A stretch of 64,000 bases of DNA from NCBI GenBank assembly GCA_945947575.1, contig CAMEYM010000011.1, positions 28,877 through 92,876 on the forward strand, in the 5' to 3' direction. This DNA comes from Rhizobium sp. Q54. Lineage in GTDB: Bacteria > Pseudomonadota > Alphaproteobacteria > UBA2966 > CAIVPW01. Below, in pieces: positions 9,258 to 17,894 of the stretch. Positions within the stretch are counted from its first letter, which is position 1; the number at the start of each line of letters is the position of its first letter. The notes below the pieces were generated by a model, which saw nothing but the letters and a program-made list of their open reading frames with translations, did no database searches and was not told where the DNA came from. A program made the translations under genes and the position numbers.

Positions 9258-11591
9258 ATGGGACGCGTACTTTGGTTGACGCTGGCGGTGGTCGGCGTCG
9301 TGGCGGCTTGGCCTGCTCTGCAGAGCGCGGCGACCGGCGGCGATGACCTCGAGTTCTGCGCAGACCAGATCGAGCGCCTCGAAAAGGCGTTGCGCGGCGA
9401 CATCCCAGACATGAACGCGCGCGGCGCGGCGGACGGCGAGCTCGACGAGGCGCGCGAAGCGCTAGCGGAGCGAGACGTTGAGGAATGCGTCGAGGCGCTG
9501 GAAGAAGCGTTCGAACACCTCGGCATGTCTTTGCGCGGTCCCAGCCCGGCCGCGGTGCGCCTGGCGGCCATCGAGATGGGCTTGGCGCCGCTCTCCACCG
9601 TGGCGATTCCGAGACCCGCTGATCTCAACGACTACATTCGTCCCGGCATGGAGCAGGTCGCCGTGCAGCTCGGCAAGGCTCTGTTCTGGGACATGCAGGT
9701 CGGCAGCGACGGCAAGGCATGCGGCTCATGCCACTTCCACGCCGGCGCCGACAACCGCCTGAAGAACCAGGTCAATCCGGGCACCAAAGCCAACGACACG
9801 CAGTTCGGCGTGACGATCACCGACGCCGGCAAGGCCAAGGGCCTGACGGCGCCGGCGTTCGGACCGAACTACGTGCTGAAGGCCGAGGACTTTCCGCTGC
9901 GCATGTTCGCCGACGCGGAAGAGCCCAACTACAACAAGCGAGTCCTCTTGCGCGATACCAACGACGTGATCTCGTCGCAAGGTGTCATGAAGTGGCGCTA
10001 TGACGGTATCGAGGCGGGTGCCGCCCGCGACCTTGGCACTCCTCTGCCCGACGACGTCTTTGCCGTGCACGGCGTCAACACGCGCCGCGTCGAGCCGCGC
10101 CATACGCCGACCATGATCAACGCAGTGTTCAATTCAGAGCAGTTCTGGGATGGGCGCGCCCAGAACTTCTTCAACGGCGTCAATCCGTTCGGCCGCCTCG
10201 ACCGCAACGCCAGGATTCTCGTTGTCGAGAACGGCATGGTGGTCGAACGCCAGCTCGTCATGGAGCGGGCCAGTTTGGCCTCCCAGGCGGTTGGCCCGCC
10301 GTTGTCGGAGGACGAGATGTCCTACACGGCGCGCTCGTTCCCGGACCTCGGCAAGAAGCTCTTGGCCCTCCGCCCGCTCGCGACCCAAGAAGTGCACCCC
10401 CAGGACAGCGTGCTCGGACCGCTGTCGCGCGCCATCAACGGTCAACTTGGCCTGACCACGGCAAGCTACACCGATTTGGTGCGCGCCGTGTTCCAGCCGC
10501 TGGTGTGGGAGTCCACCCAGCTCGTCACCTTCGAAGGCGACGTACGCAGCGTGCGCACGGCCGCACAGGTCCCGGCCGGCGCCAAGGCATACAGCCTGAT
10601 GGAGGCGAACTTCGCGCTCATCTTCGGTCTCGCCATTCAGATGTACGAGACGACGCTAATCTCCGATCAGACACCGTTCGACGCGTTCCTCGCCGGCGAC
10701 GACAAAGCGCTCGATGCCGACCAGCTCGTCGGTCTGCTGACCTTCATCAATCGCGGCACCGCGGAGCAAAAAGCCAACCCCATCTTCCAGGGCGTGCGCC
10801 AGGGCAACTGCGTCGCGTGCCACGTTGGGCCGGAGCTCACGCAGGCGAGCAACACATTCATGGGTCGCGGCATCCACCTCTCGGACCAGCCAGCGGCTAT
10901 GGTCGATGGCCGTCTGGTGGTGGGTACCGGCCAGGGCGCGCTGTTGCTCGATCGTGGCTTCTCCAACATCGGCGTGCGGCCGACGGCCGAGGACATCGGC
11001 CACGGCGGCGCCGAGTTCGGCATTCCGTTCTCGCGCCAGCCGTTGGCGAGGCTCGACCTGCCGCCCAACGCCTTCGAAGTGCTCGTAGAGGGCCAGATGG
11101 TGGCGCCGCAGCTCGGCATTCCCGGCTCGTTCAAGATCCCCGGTTTGCGCAACGTCGAGCTGACCGGACCGTACTTCCACAACGGTGGCATGGCGACGCT
11201 CGGCCAAGTGGTCGAGTTCTACGACCGCTTCGGCGACTTCGCCGACGTCAACATCAAGGAGCTCGACGTCAAGATGGCGCTCGTCGATCTCGAAGAGGAC
11301 GACGAGGTCGCGCTCATAAAGCTGATGCTCGCCATGACCGACGAGCGCGTGCGCAACGAGGCGGCGCCATTCGACCGTCCGCAGTTGTTCGTGCCCATGG
11401 GGCATCCGGGCGATCAGGCCAAGATCGAATGCGCCACCGGCTTCCTGCCTTGCGAAGATCGCATAGAGGTCCCGGCTGTCGGCCGCGGCGGGCGCACCGC
11501 CAAGGGGCTCCTGCCGCTGCAGCCCTTCCTCAACGTCGTTCACCTCGACGAAAGGAAAGCCGAGGAAGACGAAGAAGAGGACGCGGAATAG
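9258..11591 (+). CDS. Large di-heme cytochrome c peroxidase/MauG-family protein
   Basis: Periplasmic c-type cytochrome of 777 residues, about twice the size of ordinary bacterial di-heme peroxidases. It has two heme sites, CGSCH (C155, C158, H159) and CVACH (C518, C521, H522). Family landmarks include LGKALFWD before the first heme, the FWDGRA motif, and the C-terminal TGPYFHNGGMATL and VVEFYDRFGDF segments. A signal sequence is followed by a charged helical stretch (residues 28-90) with Cys34 and Cys77 that is not part of the peroxidase fold, and the tail is very acidic. Start ATG 9258 follows GGGGAGGGGACGA. A weak TTGCAG-18-TGTAAA promoter lies at 9195-9224. The role (peroxidase, MauG-like or oxygenase such as RoxA) is open. 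Confidence 0.88.
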   Translation: MGRVLWLTLAVVGVVAAWPALQSAATGGDDLEFCADQIERLEKALRGDIPDMNARGAADGELDEAREALAERDVEECVEALEEAFEHLGMSLRGPSPAAVRLAAIEMGLAPLSTVAIPRPADLNDYIRPGMEQVAVQLGKALFWDMQVGSDGKACGSCHFHAGADNRLKNQVNPGTKANDTQFGVTITDAGKAKGLTAPAFGPNYVLKAEDFPLRMFADAEEPNYNKRVLLRDTNDVISSQGVMKWRYDGIEAGAARDLGTPLPDDVFAVHGVNTRRVEPRHTPTMINAVFNSEQFWDGRAQNFFNGVNPFGRLDRNARILVVENGMVVERQLVMERASLASQAVGPPLSEDEMSYTARSFPDLGKKLLALRPLATQEVHPQDSVLGPLSRAINGQLGLTTASYTDLVRAVFQPLVWESTQLVTFEGDVRSVRTAAQVPAGAKAYSLMEANFALIFGLAIQMYETTLISDQTPFDAFLAGDDKALDADQLVGLLTFINRGTAEQKANPIFQGVRQGNCVACHVGPELTQASNTFMGRGIHLSDQPAAMVDGRLVVGTGQGALLLDRGFSNIGVRPTAEDIGHGGAEFGIPFSRQPLARLDLPPNAFEVLVEGQMVAPQLGIPGSFKIPGLRNVELTGPYFHNGGMATLGQVVEFYDRFGDFADVNIKELDVKMALVDLEEDDEVALIKLMLAMTDERVRNEAAPFDRPQLFVPMGHPGDQAKIECATGFLPCEDRIEVPAVGRGGRTAKGLLPLQPFLNVVHLDERKAEEDEEEDAE

Positions 11592-11594
11592 CGT

Positions 11595-13103
11595 CTAGCG
11601 GATCGCTTCGGCGGCGGCGACGGATTCGCGTCGCCGCTGCTCCATGCCGAGGGTTTCGAACCAGTACGCCGCCATCAGCAAGTTGACCTTTGCCTCGATC
11701 TTCTGCGTTGCGGCAAGGGTCTCGCCGATGCCGCGTAGGGCCCAGGCCTCGCCCAGGCGGTACCCCGTCACCTCGAACACGACACGCGCGCGCACCAGCG
11801 CATCGAGCGACGCCTCGGCGTCACCGAGTTGCCGCTCCAACGCTCCCGTCGCCAGCAGCGCCTTCGCCGCGCCGACCTCGTCATCGCTGCTGAGAAGGAT
11901 CTGATAGGCAGTCGCGAAGTTGCGCGCGGCGACTTCCATGTTGCCGGCGCGCTGCTCGATCTGTCCCAACGCGATCAGGCCCTCGGCCTCGCCGACCCGG
12001 TTGCGCGTGCGCTGGTTGATCTCCTGCGAGCGCGCCAGGACGGCGCGTTGGTCGCCCATCGTCGCGTCCATCTCCGCGAGCGCGACGAGCAGGTGCGCCT
12101 CCGCCTCGTCGTCGCCGATCTCGCGCAGGAGCGCCTGCGCTTCGGTGTATGCCTTGCGCGCCTCGGAGAAGCGCTCGATGCCGCGTTCCAGGTCGGCGAG
12201 GCTCAACAGCGCGTAGATCAGCCCAAGCACGTCGCGGCCCTCGCGATACAAGGCGATCGACAGCCCGTAGCGCTCGCGGGACTGCTCCGGCTGCCCGGTG
12301 TGCCGTTCGATCTCGGCAAGCTCGAGCTGGCGCTGCGCTTCGGCGAGCGGCTCGCCGGCCTGTTGCTGCGCGAGAATCTGGTCGCGGATCTCGCCGCGCT
12401 TGGCCTCGAAGTCGTCGGGATAGTTGCCGACGACCTCACCCAGGGTGCGCCGCGCCAAGGTGAGCCCGGCCGCATCGGTGGTGGCGGTGTAGATCGCCAC
12501 GGCGCGCGCCGCGGCGCGGCGCGAGTTGAGGATGAGCCCAAGGCGCCGCTCGGCATCGGCGCGCCCGAGCAGCGAGCGCGCTTCGCCGCTCCAATCGGCG
12601 AGGGCGCGATACTGCTCGGCAGCGGTGTCGAAGATCGTGCGGGCGCGCTCGTTGTTGAACTGCGCGCGCTCGAGTTCGCCCATCGCGAAGGTCGCGTCGG
12701 CGCGACCGCGCTCGTCGCCCGCGGCGACGAATACCGCGTCGGCCTGGGCCAACAGCTGCCGCCCGCGCTCGCCCTGGCCCATGGCGCGGTCGAGGCTGCC
12801 TATCGCCAGCAGGGTGCGGCCCTCGCCGGTGCGGTCGCCGGCGCTGCGGAATGCCGCCAGGGCCCGCTCGAAGGTCTCGCGCGCCTCGAGGTCGCGGCCG
12901 ACGTTGGCGGACCGTTCGGCCTCGCGCAGCAGTTGCTGGCCGCGTGACTCGGTGGCGGTGGCCTTCGGCGCCACGTTCTTGGCGACGGCGGCTTCCGGCG
13001 CCGTCTGCTGCGCGTCGTTGGAGGACTGCTGGCCTTCGCCGCACGCAACAAGAGCCAGCGCGGCGCAAAGGCCGCTGGACAGCGCAATCGTCGAACGCTT
13101 CAT
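11595..13103 (-). CDS. TPR-repeat lipoprotein
   Basis: A 502-residue lipoprotein. ATG 13103 begins a short signal peptide with lipobox LVAC (Cys21); an upstream frame extension to 13157 lacks any signal. After a low-complexity Ala/Thr/Glu linker the rest is a series of about ten 34-40-residue helical repeats of the type A-L--IG-LE---G, each with Ala, Gly and Leu at TPR positions. No catalytic motif is visible. Its start is 19 bases from the stop of the upstream TPR membrane protein, so the two form an operon; it converges on the di-heme cytochrome gene with a gap of only 3 bases. Probably a scaffold in the envelope; partner unknown. Confidence 0.85.
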   Translation of the reverse strand: MKRSTIALSSGLCAALALVACGEGQQSSNDAQQTAPEAAVAKNVAPKATATESRGQQLLREAERSANVGRDLEARETFERALAAFRSAGDRTGEGRTLLAIGSLDRAMGQGERGRQLLAQADAVFVAAGDERGRADATFAMGELERAQFNNERARTIFDTAAEQYRALADWSGEARSLLGRADAERRLGLILNSRRAAARAVAIYTATTDAAGLTLARRTLGEVVGNYPDDFEAKRGEIRDQILAQQQAGEPLAEAQRQLELAEIERHTGQPEQSRERYGLSIALYREGRDVLGLIYALLSLADLERGIERFSEARKAYTEAQALLREIGDDEAEAHLLVALAEMDATMGDQRAVLARSQEINQRTRNRVGEAEGLIALGQIEQRAGNMEVAARNFATAYQILLSSDDEVGAAKALLATGALERQLGDAEASLDALVRARVVFEVTGYRLGEAWALRGIGETLAATQKIEAKVNLLMAAYWFETLGMEQRRRESVAAAEAIR

Positions 13104-13122
13104 GGAAGAACCCTGGGACAAC

Positions 13123-14868
13123 TCAGCGGCCGCGCACCGACTCCAACGCCGCGGCAAGGCGTTTTTCGATTTGCTCGACCAGCCGGCGCGCTTCGATGTT
13201 GTGGTCGGGGAACTCGTCGAGGTTGGCTCTTACCAGGACCGGATCGGGCTCACCCTCGGTGGGAACAACGTCCACCGCGTAGGCATCGGTCAGCGTGGGA
13301 GGCGGGACGATATAGAGACCGTCCACCGGCGCCAGACCAAGCAGGTGGTTGGCCTCGACCAGCTTATTGTTGAGACCGTTCCACACGCTCTCCGCTTCGC
13401 GGTAGGCGGCCGCCGCGTCGGCGGCGTTGCCGTTGGCGCGCAGGGCGTCGCCCATTCCGAGCTGCGCCTGTATCACCCCCACCGGCATGCGCACGGCGCG
13501 CAGCCGTTGGCCGGCATCGGTGAAGCCGTTGAGCTCCGTTGCAGCGGCGAGCGCGGCGCGAGCGCGCCCCTCGGCGTTGCGCGCCTGATCGAAAATGACG
13601 TTGGCAGCGCTGACGTGCGCGTTCGCGGCAGCGGTGTTGCCCGCATCGCGCGCGACTACCGCAGCGGCGACCCGCGCAACGCCTTCCTCCTCGCGAGAGC
13701 CCGTGCGGGCGGCGGCGGCGAGCGCCTTGTCCAGCGCGGCACTGGCCGCGTCGCGGTTGCCGGCGACCAGCTCGAGCTGACCGAGCTTGCGCAACGCCTC
13801 GGCCGCGCCGCGCTCGCCGGCCGGCGCCAGCGCCGCGGCAGCATCGGCAAAATGCTTGCGGGCCACGTCGAGTCGACCTTGCAGCCGTTCGAGATCGCCA
13901 TAGACGATGTGTGCGCGACCGACGCCGGCCGGGCTCGCCGCGGCCTCAAAGGCCGAGCGCGCCTCGACGAGCACTTCCGCCGCTTGGCGATTGAAGCCGC
14001 GGTTGATGTCGATGGCCGCCATCTGCAACCCGGCGTCGCCTGCGCGCTCCTGTTTGTCGGCGCCCACGAACAGCGAGCGCGCGTCAGCGAATTGCGCGCG
14101 CGCCAGGTCGACGCGGCCGAGGTTGAGCTCGAGGCGTGCCGAGATCATGCCGATGTCGGCGATGCCGGCCTTGTCCCCGAGCTGGTCATAGATCTTGCGC
14201 GCCTGGGCGAGGGCGGAGCGCGCGCGCTCCTCGCCGTTGCGCAGGAGCGCGACGTCCTCGATGCCGAGCATCACGTGCGGATCGCTCTTGGGCTCTGGCG
14301 CGCGCTGCCACTGCTCGCGCGCCGCCGCGTAGTACTCCGACGCCTTGGCCCACTGGAAGGTGTCCTTCTCGAGGTCGCCCATCGAGGCGTAGACGCGCGC
14401 CTGACCGGCGGCGCTGCCGCCTTGCTGGTAGAGGGCGAGAGCACTGCCGTAGTTCTGGCGGGCGCGGGTGCTTTGCCCGGTCATGTGCTCAAGCCGGCCG
14501 AGGCCGAGCACGACGCCCGCCTCGCCGAGAATGTCTTTCTCGCCGCGATACAGCTGCCGGGCGCGGTCGTACGTCTTGCGCGCCGCCTCCGTGTCGCCGA
14601 GGTTGGCCTCGCGCGTTGCCTGCGCCATCAGTGCGGCGCCGACGTCGCGGTCGGCGCGCGGCGCGGTTTGGGTCAGGCCGGCAAGGGCCTGCGCGGGGGC
14701 GGCCTCTTGCCGTGGAGGGGCCTGCACGGCTCCCACCGCCACGAGAGCGACGGCCGCCACCGCGGACACGCCCGCAGCCAGGGCTCGCGCCTGGCCGCGC
14801 AGCAGCACGGCAGCCGCCAGCGCCAGAGCGACGCAGAGCGCCGCAGCCAAGCCCCAGACGGATGTCAT
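13123..14868 (-). CDS. TPR-repeat membrane protein
   Basis: 581 residues, starting at ATG 14868. The frame stays open upstream to 15315, but that part is Ser/Arg-rich shadow of the opposite strand. Two hydrophobic segments (residues about 5-22 and 28-45) precede many TPR-like helical pairs with the recurring pattern A-ARK-YD-A and LG-LE---G. A non-TPR C-terminal part of about 100 residues contains LLGLAPVDGLYIVPPP and ends in a charged helix. It is the first gene of a pair with the TPR lipoprotein, whose repeats it resembles, so the two may derive from duplication. No enzymatic motif was found. Confidence 0.82.
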   Translation of the reverse strand: MTSVWGLAAALCVALALAAAVLLRGQARALAAGVSAVAAVALVAVGAVQAPPRQEAAPAQALAGLTQTAPRADRDVGAALMAQATREANLGDTEAARKTYDRARQLYRGEKDILGEAGVVLGLGRLEHMTGQSTRARQNYGSALALYQQGGSAAGQARVYASMGDLEKDTFQWAKASEYYAAAREQWQRAPEPKSDPHVMLGIEDVALLRNGEERARSALAQARKIYDQLGDKAGIADIGMISARLELNLGRVDLARAQFADARSLFVGADKQERAGDAGLQMAAIDINRGFNRQAAEVLVEARSAFEAAASPAGVGRAHIVYGDLERLQGRLDVARKHFADAAAALAPAGERGAAEALRKLGQLELVAGNRDAASAALDKALAAAARTGSREEEGVARVAAAVVARDAGNTAAANAHVSAANVIFDQARNAEGRARAALAAATELNGFTDAGQRLRAVRMPVGVIQAQLGMGDALRANGNAADAAAAYREAESVWNGLNNKLVEANHLLGLAPVDGLYIVPPPTLTDAYAVDVVPTEGEPDPVLVRANLDEFPDHNIEARRLVEQIEKRLAAALESVRGR

Positions 14869-14965
14869 TGCAGCTACCAAGTCCCTTGTCCCGCCCCGCG
14901 GTACCCGCCGAACCGCGACTCTAACAAACGCCTCCGTCTCCGAGAACCCTCGCCCGCCCTCGTCG

Positions 14966-16132
14966 TCATTCGTCCTCGCCGTGCCGAAACGGACTGTGCT
15001 CCGCCAGCTCTTCCATCTCCGCCTCGACGTGCGCACGCTCCTGGAGGAGGTACGCCTCCACCGCGGGGCGGAAGGCGGGGTCAGCGATCCAGTGGGCGGA
15101 ATTGGTGCGGACCGGCAGGTAGCCGCGCGCCAGCTTGTGCGGTCCCTGGGCGCCGGCCTCGACGCGGGCGAGCTTGTGCTCGATGGCGTAGTCGATGGCC
15201 CGGTAGTAGCAGACCTCGAAATGCAACGAGCGCTGGTACTCGGTGCAGCCCCAGTAGCGCCCGTACAGACAATCCGTGCCGCGCAGGTTGAGCGCGCCGG
15301 CGATCGCCGCGCCATCCTTGAACGCCATCACCAGCACGACGTCGTCGGCCATTCGCTCGCCGAGCAGGTGGAAGAACTTGCGGTTGAGGTACGGCCGGCC
15401 CCACTTGCGGCTGCCGGTGTCCATATAGAACGCGAAGAACGCGTCCCAGTGCGCCGCGGTGATGGCGGTCCCGGACAGCGTCTCGATCCGGATGGCGCCG
15501 CCGGCCAGCGCCTCCTGCCGCTCCTTCTTCACCGCCTTGCGCTTGCGCGAGGCGAGGTCGGCCAGGAACGCGTCGAACGTGTCGTAGCAGCGGTTGGACC
15601 AATGGAATTGTTCGCCGGCGCGGGCACTGAGCCCGCGCGCCGTCATCAACCGCAGCTCGGCCTCGGTGCAGAAATTGACGTGCAACGACGAGAGTCGCAG
15701 CCGTTCGGTCTCCGCAAGGAGCGCGTCGACCAGGCGACACTGCATCTCCACGGTATCTGGTCCCGGCCGCACCAACAGGCGCGGTCCGGTTACGGGTGTG
15801 AACGGCACGGCGACCAGCAGCTTTGGGTAGTACTTGCCGCCGGCGCGCTCGTAGGCCTCGGCCCAGCCGTGGTCGAATACGTACTCGCCATTGGAATTGT
15901 CCTTGCGGTAGGCGGGCGCGGCGGCGACCAGGTGGCCGCCCGCGTCCTCGAGAACGACGTGATGCGGCGTCCATCCTGTGCGCCCGCCGACGCTGCTGCT
16001 GTCTTCGGCGCAACGCAGGAAGCGGTGGCGCACGAACGGATTGTCGGCGCCCGCGCAGGCATTCCAGTCGTCTTCGTTCACCTCGGCAATTCGAGCCACG
16101 ACGCGGGCGCGAACTGCGTCGTGCGAAGGCAC
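14966..16132 (-). CDS. GNAT-like acyltransferase, DUF482 (COG3146) family
   Basis: 388-residue cytoplasmic protein of the DUF482 family, which has the GNAT/FemAB-like fold and is sometimes annotated as a peptidoglycan-biosynthesis-associated acetyltransferase. Recognisable segments are the N-terminal NPFVRHRFL, the central HWSNRCYDTFDAFLADLASRKRK region, FYMDTGSRKWGRPYLN, and the C-terminal GRYWGCTEYQRSLHFE and EAGAQGPHKLARGYLP. Length is normal for the family. ATG 16132 is used. Its substrate is not known. The ridA-like gene lies upstream on the same strand, with a hairpin-rich gap between them. Confidence 0.85.
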   Translation of the reverse strand: MPSHDAVRARVVARIAEVNEDDWNACAGADNPFVRHRFLRCAEDSSSVGGRTGWTPHHVVLEDAGGHLVAAAPAYRKDNSNGEYVFDHGWAEAYERAGGKYYPKLLVAVPFTPVTGPRLLVRPGPDTVEMQCRLVDALLAETERLRLSSLHVNFCTEAELRLMTARGLSARAGEQFHWSNRCYDTFDAFLADLASRKRKAVKKERQEALAGGAIRIETLSGTAITAAHWDAFFAFYMDTGSRKWGRPYLNRKFFHLLGERMADDVVLVMAFKDGAAIAGALNLRGTDCLYGRYWGCTEYQRSLHFEVCYYRAIDYAIEHKLARVEAGAQGPHKLARGYLPVRTNSAHWIADPAFRPAVEAYLLQERAHVEAEMEELAEHSPFRHGEDE

Positions 16133-16140
16133 GCTAGCGG

Positions 16141-16215
16141 GCCGTCGGCGCGTCGGGCGGATAGCCCGCCGGGCGGGCGGAGCCCGCAGGGACGCGCGCC
16201 GCAGGCGCGTCGCCC
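16141..16215. repeat. GC-rich hairpin region, possibly a degenerate copy of the dispersed repeat
   Basis: Contains nested inverted repeats, for example GACGCGC (16191-16197) and GCGCGTC (16205-16211), and shares GGGACGCGCGC with the longer dispersed repeats at 40.9 and 50.8 kb. It may end ridA transcription, but there is no T tract. Confidence 0.4.
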
Positions 16216-16216
16216 A

Positions 16217-16684
16217 TCAAGAAAGCTCGAAGATCGCGTCGACCTCGATGGATGCGTCGAGGGGCAGGGAGTCGGTCCCCACCGCAAAGCGCGAATGGCG
16301 TCCGGCTTCGCCGAACACGTCGGCCATCAGGTCGGAGGCGCCGTTGAGCACCTGGGGGTGCTCCTTGAACCCGGAGACCGCGTTCACGAAGCCGCCGAGC
16401 TTGATGCAGCGGCGCACGCGATCGAGGTCGCCGTCGGCGGCCGCCTTGACCTGGCTCAGGATGTTGATGGCGCACAGGCGCGCCGCACGCTTGGCGTCAT
16501 CGACGCTGACCTTGTCGCCGACCTTGCCGGTGAACTGCAGAGTGCCGCCTTCGGTGGGCAACTGGCCGGAGATGAACACCAGCGCTCCGGAATGGACGAA
16601 GGGGACATAGTTCGCCACGGCACGCGCCGGCGGCGGCAACGTGACACCCAGCTCGCGCAAACGCGCATCGATCTTACCGGCCAC
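16217..16684 (-). CDS. RidA family (YjgF/UK114) protein
   Basis: 155-residue member of the Rid superfamily, whose founding members deaminate reactive enamine/imine intermediates from PLP enzymes. Typical features are NYVPFVHSGALVFISGQLP, the NILSQVKAA helix, and the C-terminal VGTDSLPLDASIEVDAIFE with the conserved VE-D strand. GTG 16684 is chosen because GGGAGG lies 5 bases upstream; an in-frame ATG at 16726 adds a stretch rich in Arg and Gly with no family match. This longer Rid subgroup is not the archetypal RidA, so deaminase activity is not assured. Confidence 0.9.
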   Translation of the reverse strand: MAGKIDARLRELGVTLPPPARAVANYVPFVHSGALVFISGQLPTEGGTLQFTGKVGDKVSVDDAKRAARLCAINILSQVKAAADGDLDRVRRCIKLGGFVNAVSGFKEHPQVLNGASDLMADVFGEAGRHSRFAVGTDSLPLDASIEVDAIFELS

Positions 16685-16976
16685 GCCCACCTCCCGATTG
16701 GCCCGACCGGATCGGTGGGCGCCCAAGGTTCGAAGCTTAGCGAGGGAACGGGGAAGGTGCCAGCGACGGCTCTAGGTCCCCGATTACGCCCTCCGCAACA
16801 CGGCGCATCGCCTGCGCGCGTTCGCGCCACCGCTCAGCCTGATCCACGTCGTTCTTGGGGTTCCGGCGCGCACTAATGCGCACGCAACGCCCCACATAGG
16901 CGTGGTGCGCCGGGCGGCATGCTTGGACGGGCGCGTTGACCCCTGCGACACTCCGTCGCGAGGGGAGGACAGCAGG

Positions 16977-17687
16977 CTAGCTGGCGAGCCGGCTGTAACG
17001 CAGACCACGGCTGCGCTTCTGACGATAGAGAGCGATCGACGCACGCTGGAACAGGCCAGCCAGGTCGGTACCCGCCTCGTAGTTGGAGCAGCCGATGCTG
17101 GCTTCCACGGCAATGCGGTCGCCATCAACTTCGATGGTCGTCTCTCGCATCAGGGTCTGCAGGTGCCGGGCACGATAGACGCCTTCGCGCGGGCTGGTGT
17201 GGGCCAGCAGGACGGCGAACTGGTCGCCGGCCAGACGCGCGACGAAGTCGGTGTTGCGCACGTTCTGCATCAGCACTTCGGCCAGCGCGCGCAACAGTTC
17301 GTCGCCGGCGGAGTGGCCGTAGCGGTCATTCATGTCCTTGAAGCGGTCGACGTCGAACAGCACCAGCACGCCGGTGTCGCCGTGCCGGTTGGCGCCGTGC
17401 AGGATCTCGCGCAGGCGCTCCTCGAGCGCGCGGCGGTTCGGGATGGCGGTAAGAAAATCGGTGCGGGCGAGGGCGGTCAGGCTCTCGATGTGCTCCTCGA
17501 GCACGGCCATGCGCTCTTCGCTGCCTTTGACCAGGGTGAGAGCGCGCTCCAGAAGGGCGAGCTGGCGGGTCTGCTCTTCCCGCGACATCGTGGGATGGCG
17601 GCAGATGGCGTTGACGATCTGTCCCGCCAAGATGCCCATTCGCGTCTGCTGGTCCGCGTCGGCTTGCCGAACTGCACTCGCACCCAT
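16977..17687 (-). CDS. Degenerate GGDEF-domain protein, probable c-di-GMP receptor
   Basis: 236 residues: an N-terminal helical region of about 75 residues followed by a GGDEF domain that starts at ALARTDFLTAIPNRRALEE and contains FDVDRFKDMNDRYGHSAGDE. The signature loop reads AGDQF instead of GG(D/E)EF, so the catalytic Glu is Gln. The inhibitory-site motif RNTD (R-x-x-D) stands at the normal distance before it. This combination suggests a c-di-GMP-binding receptor rather than a cyclase (inference). ATG 17687 follows AAGGTGGGG. No transmembrane or sensory domain is visible, so input would come through the N-terminal helices. Confidence 0.88.
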   Translation of the reverse strand: MGASAVRQADADQQTRMGILAGQIVNAICRHPTMSREEQTRQLALLERALTLVKGSEERMAVLEEHIESLTALARTDFLTAIPNRRALEERLREILHGANRHGDTGVLVLFDVDRFKDMNDRYGHSAGDELLRALAEVLMQNVRNTDFVARLAGDQFAVLLAHTSPREGVYRARHLQTLMRETTIEVDGDRIAVEASIGCSNYEAGTDLAGLFQRASIALYRQKRSRGLRYSRLAS

Positions 17688-17811
17688 GGAACTACCCCAC
17701 CTTCGCTGCTCTTCACCGGCGGCGCACACGGTCCGCCTGGGCTCCGATCAGCACGTGCCGTGCCATGAAATCCTTTTACCGATCAGTGGTTTACCAACAG
17801 TGAATCGGGCA

Positions 17812-17833
17812 GCTTCTGCCGCCCGGCAGAAGC
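17812..17833. other. Perfect 9-bp hairpin between GGDEF gene and eipB
   Basis: Arms 17812-17820 and 17825-17833 with a 4-base loop, in the 190-base gap between two divergent genes. Neither side has a T tract, so it is not a classical terminator. Confidence 0.5.
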
Positions 17834-17894
17834 GTCCCAGCGCCTCTCGCCGGGGGCCGCGCGCCGGCCCCGAATCCTCGCTATGGTTGCGCCC

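Noticed and set aside
14869..15315. Frame extension upstream of the TPR membrane protein
   Set aside because: Ser/Arg/Thr-rich translation typical of an antisense shadow of the DUF482 gene; the protein starts at the signal segment at 14868.
14468..16876. Very long plus-strand frame opposite the TPR, DUF482 and RidA genes
   Set aside because: It crosses three well-supported genes on the other strand, including their ends, and has no domain.
16784..17128. Minus-strand frame in the gap between RidA and GGDEF genes
   Set aside because: It largely overlaps the GGDEF gene in another frame, and the remaining 190 bases code for no recognisable protein.
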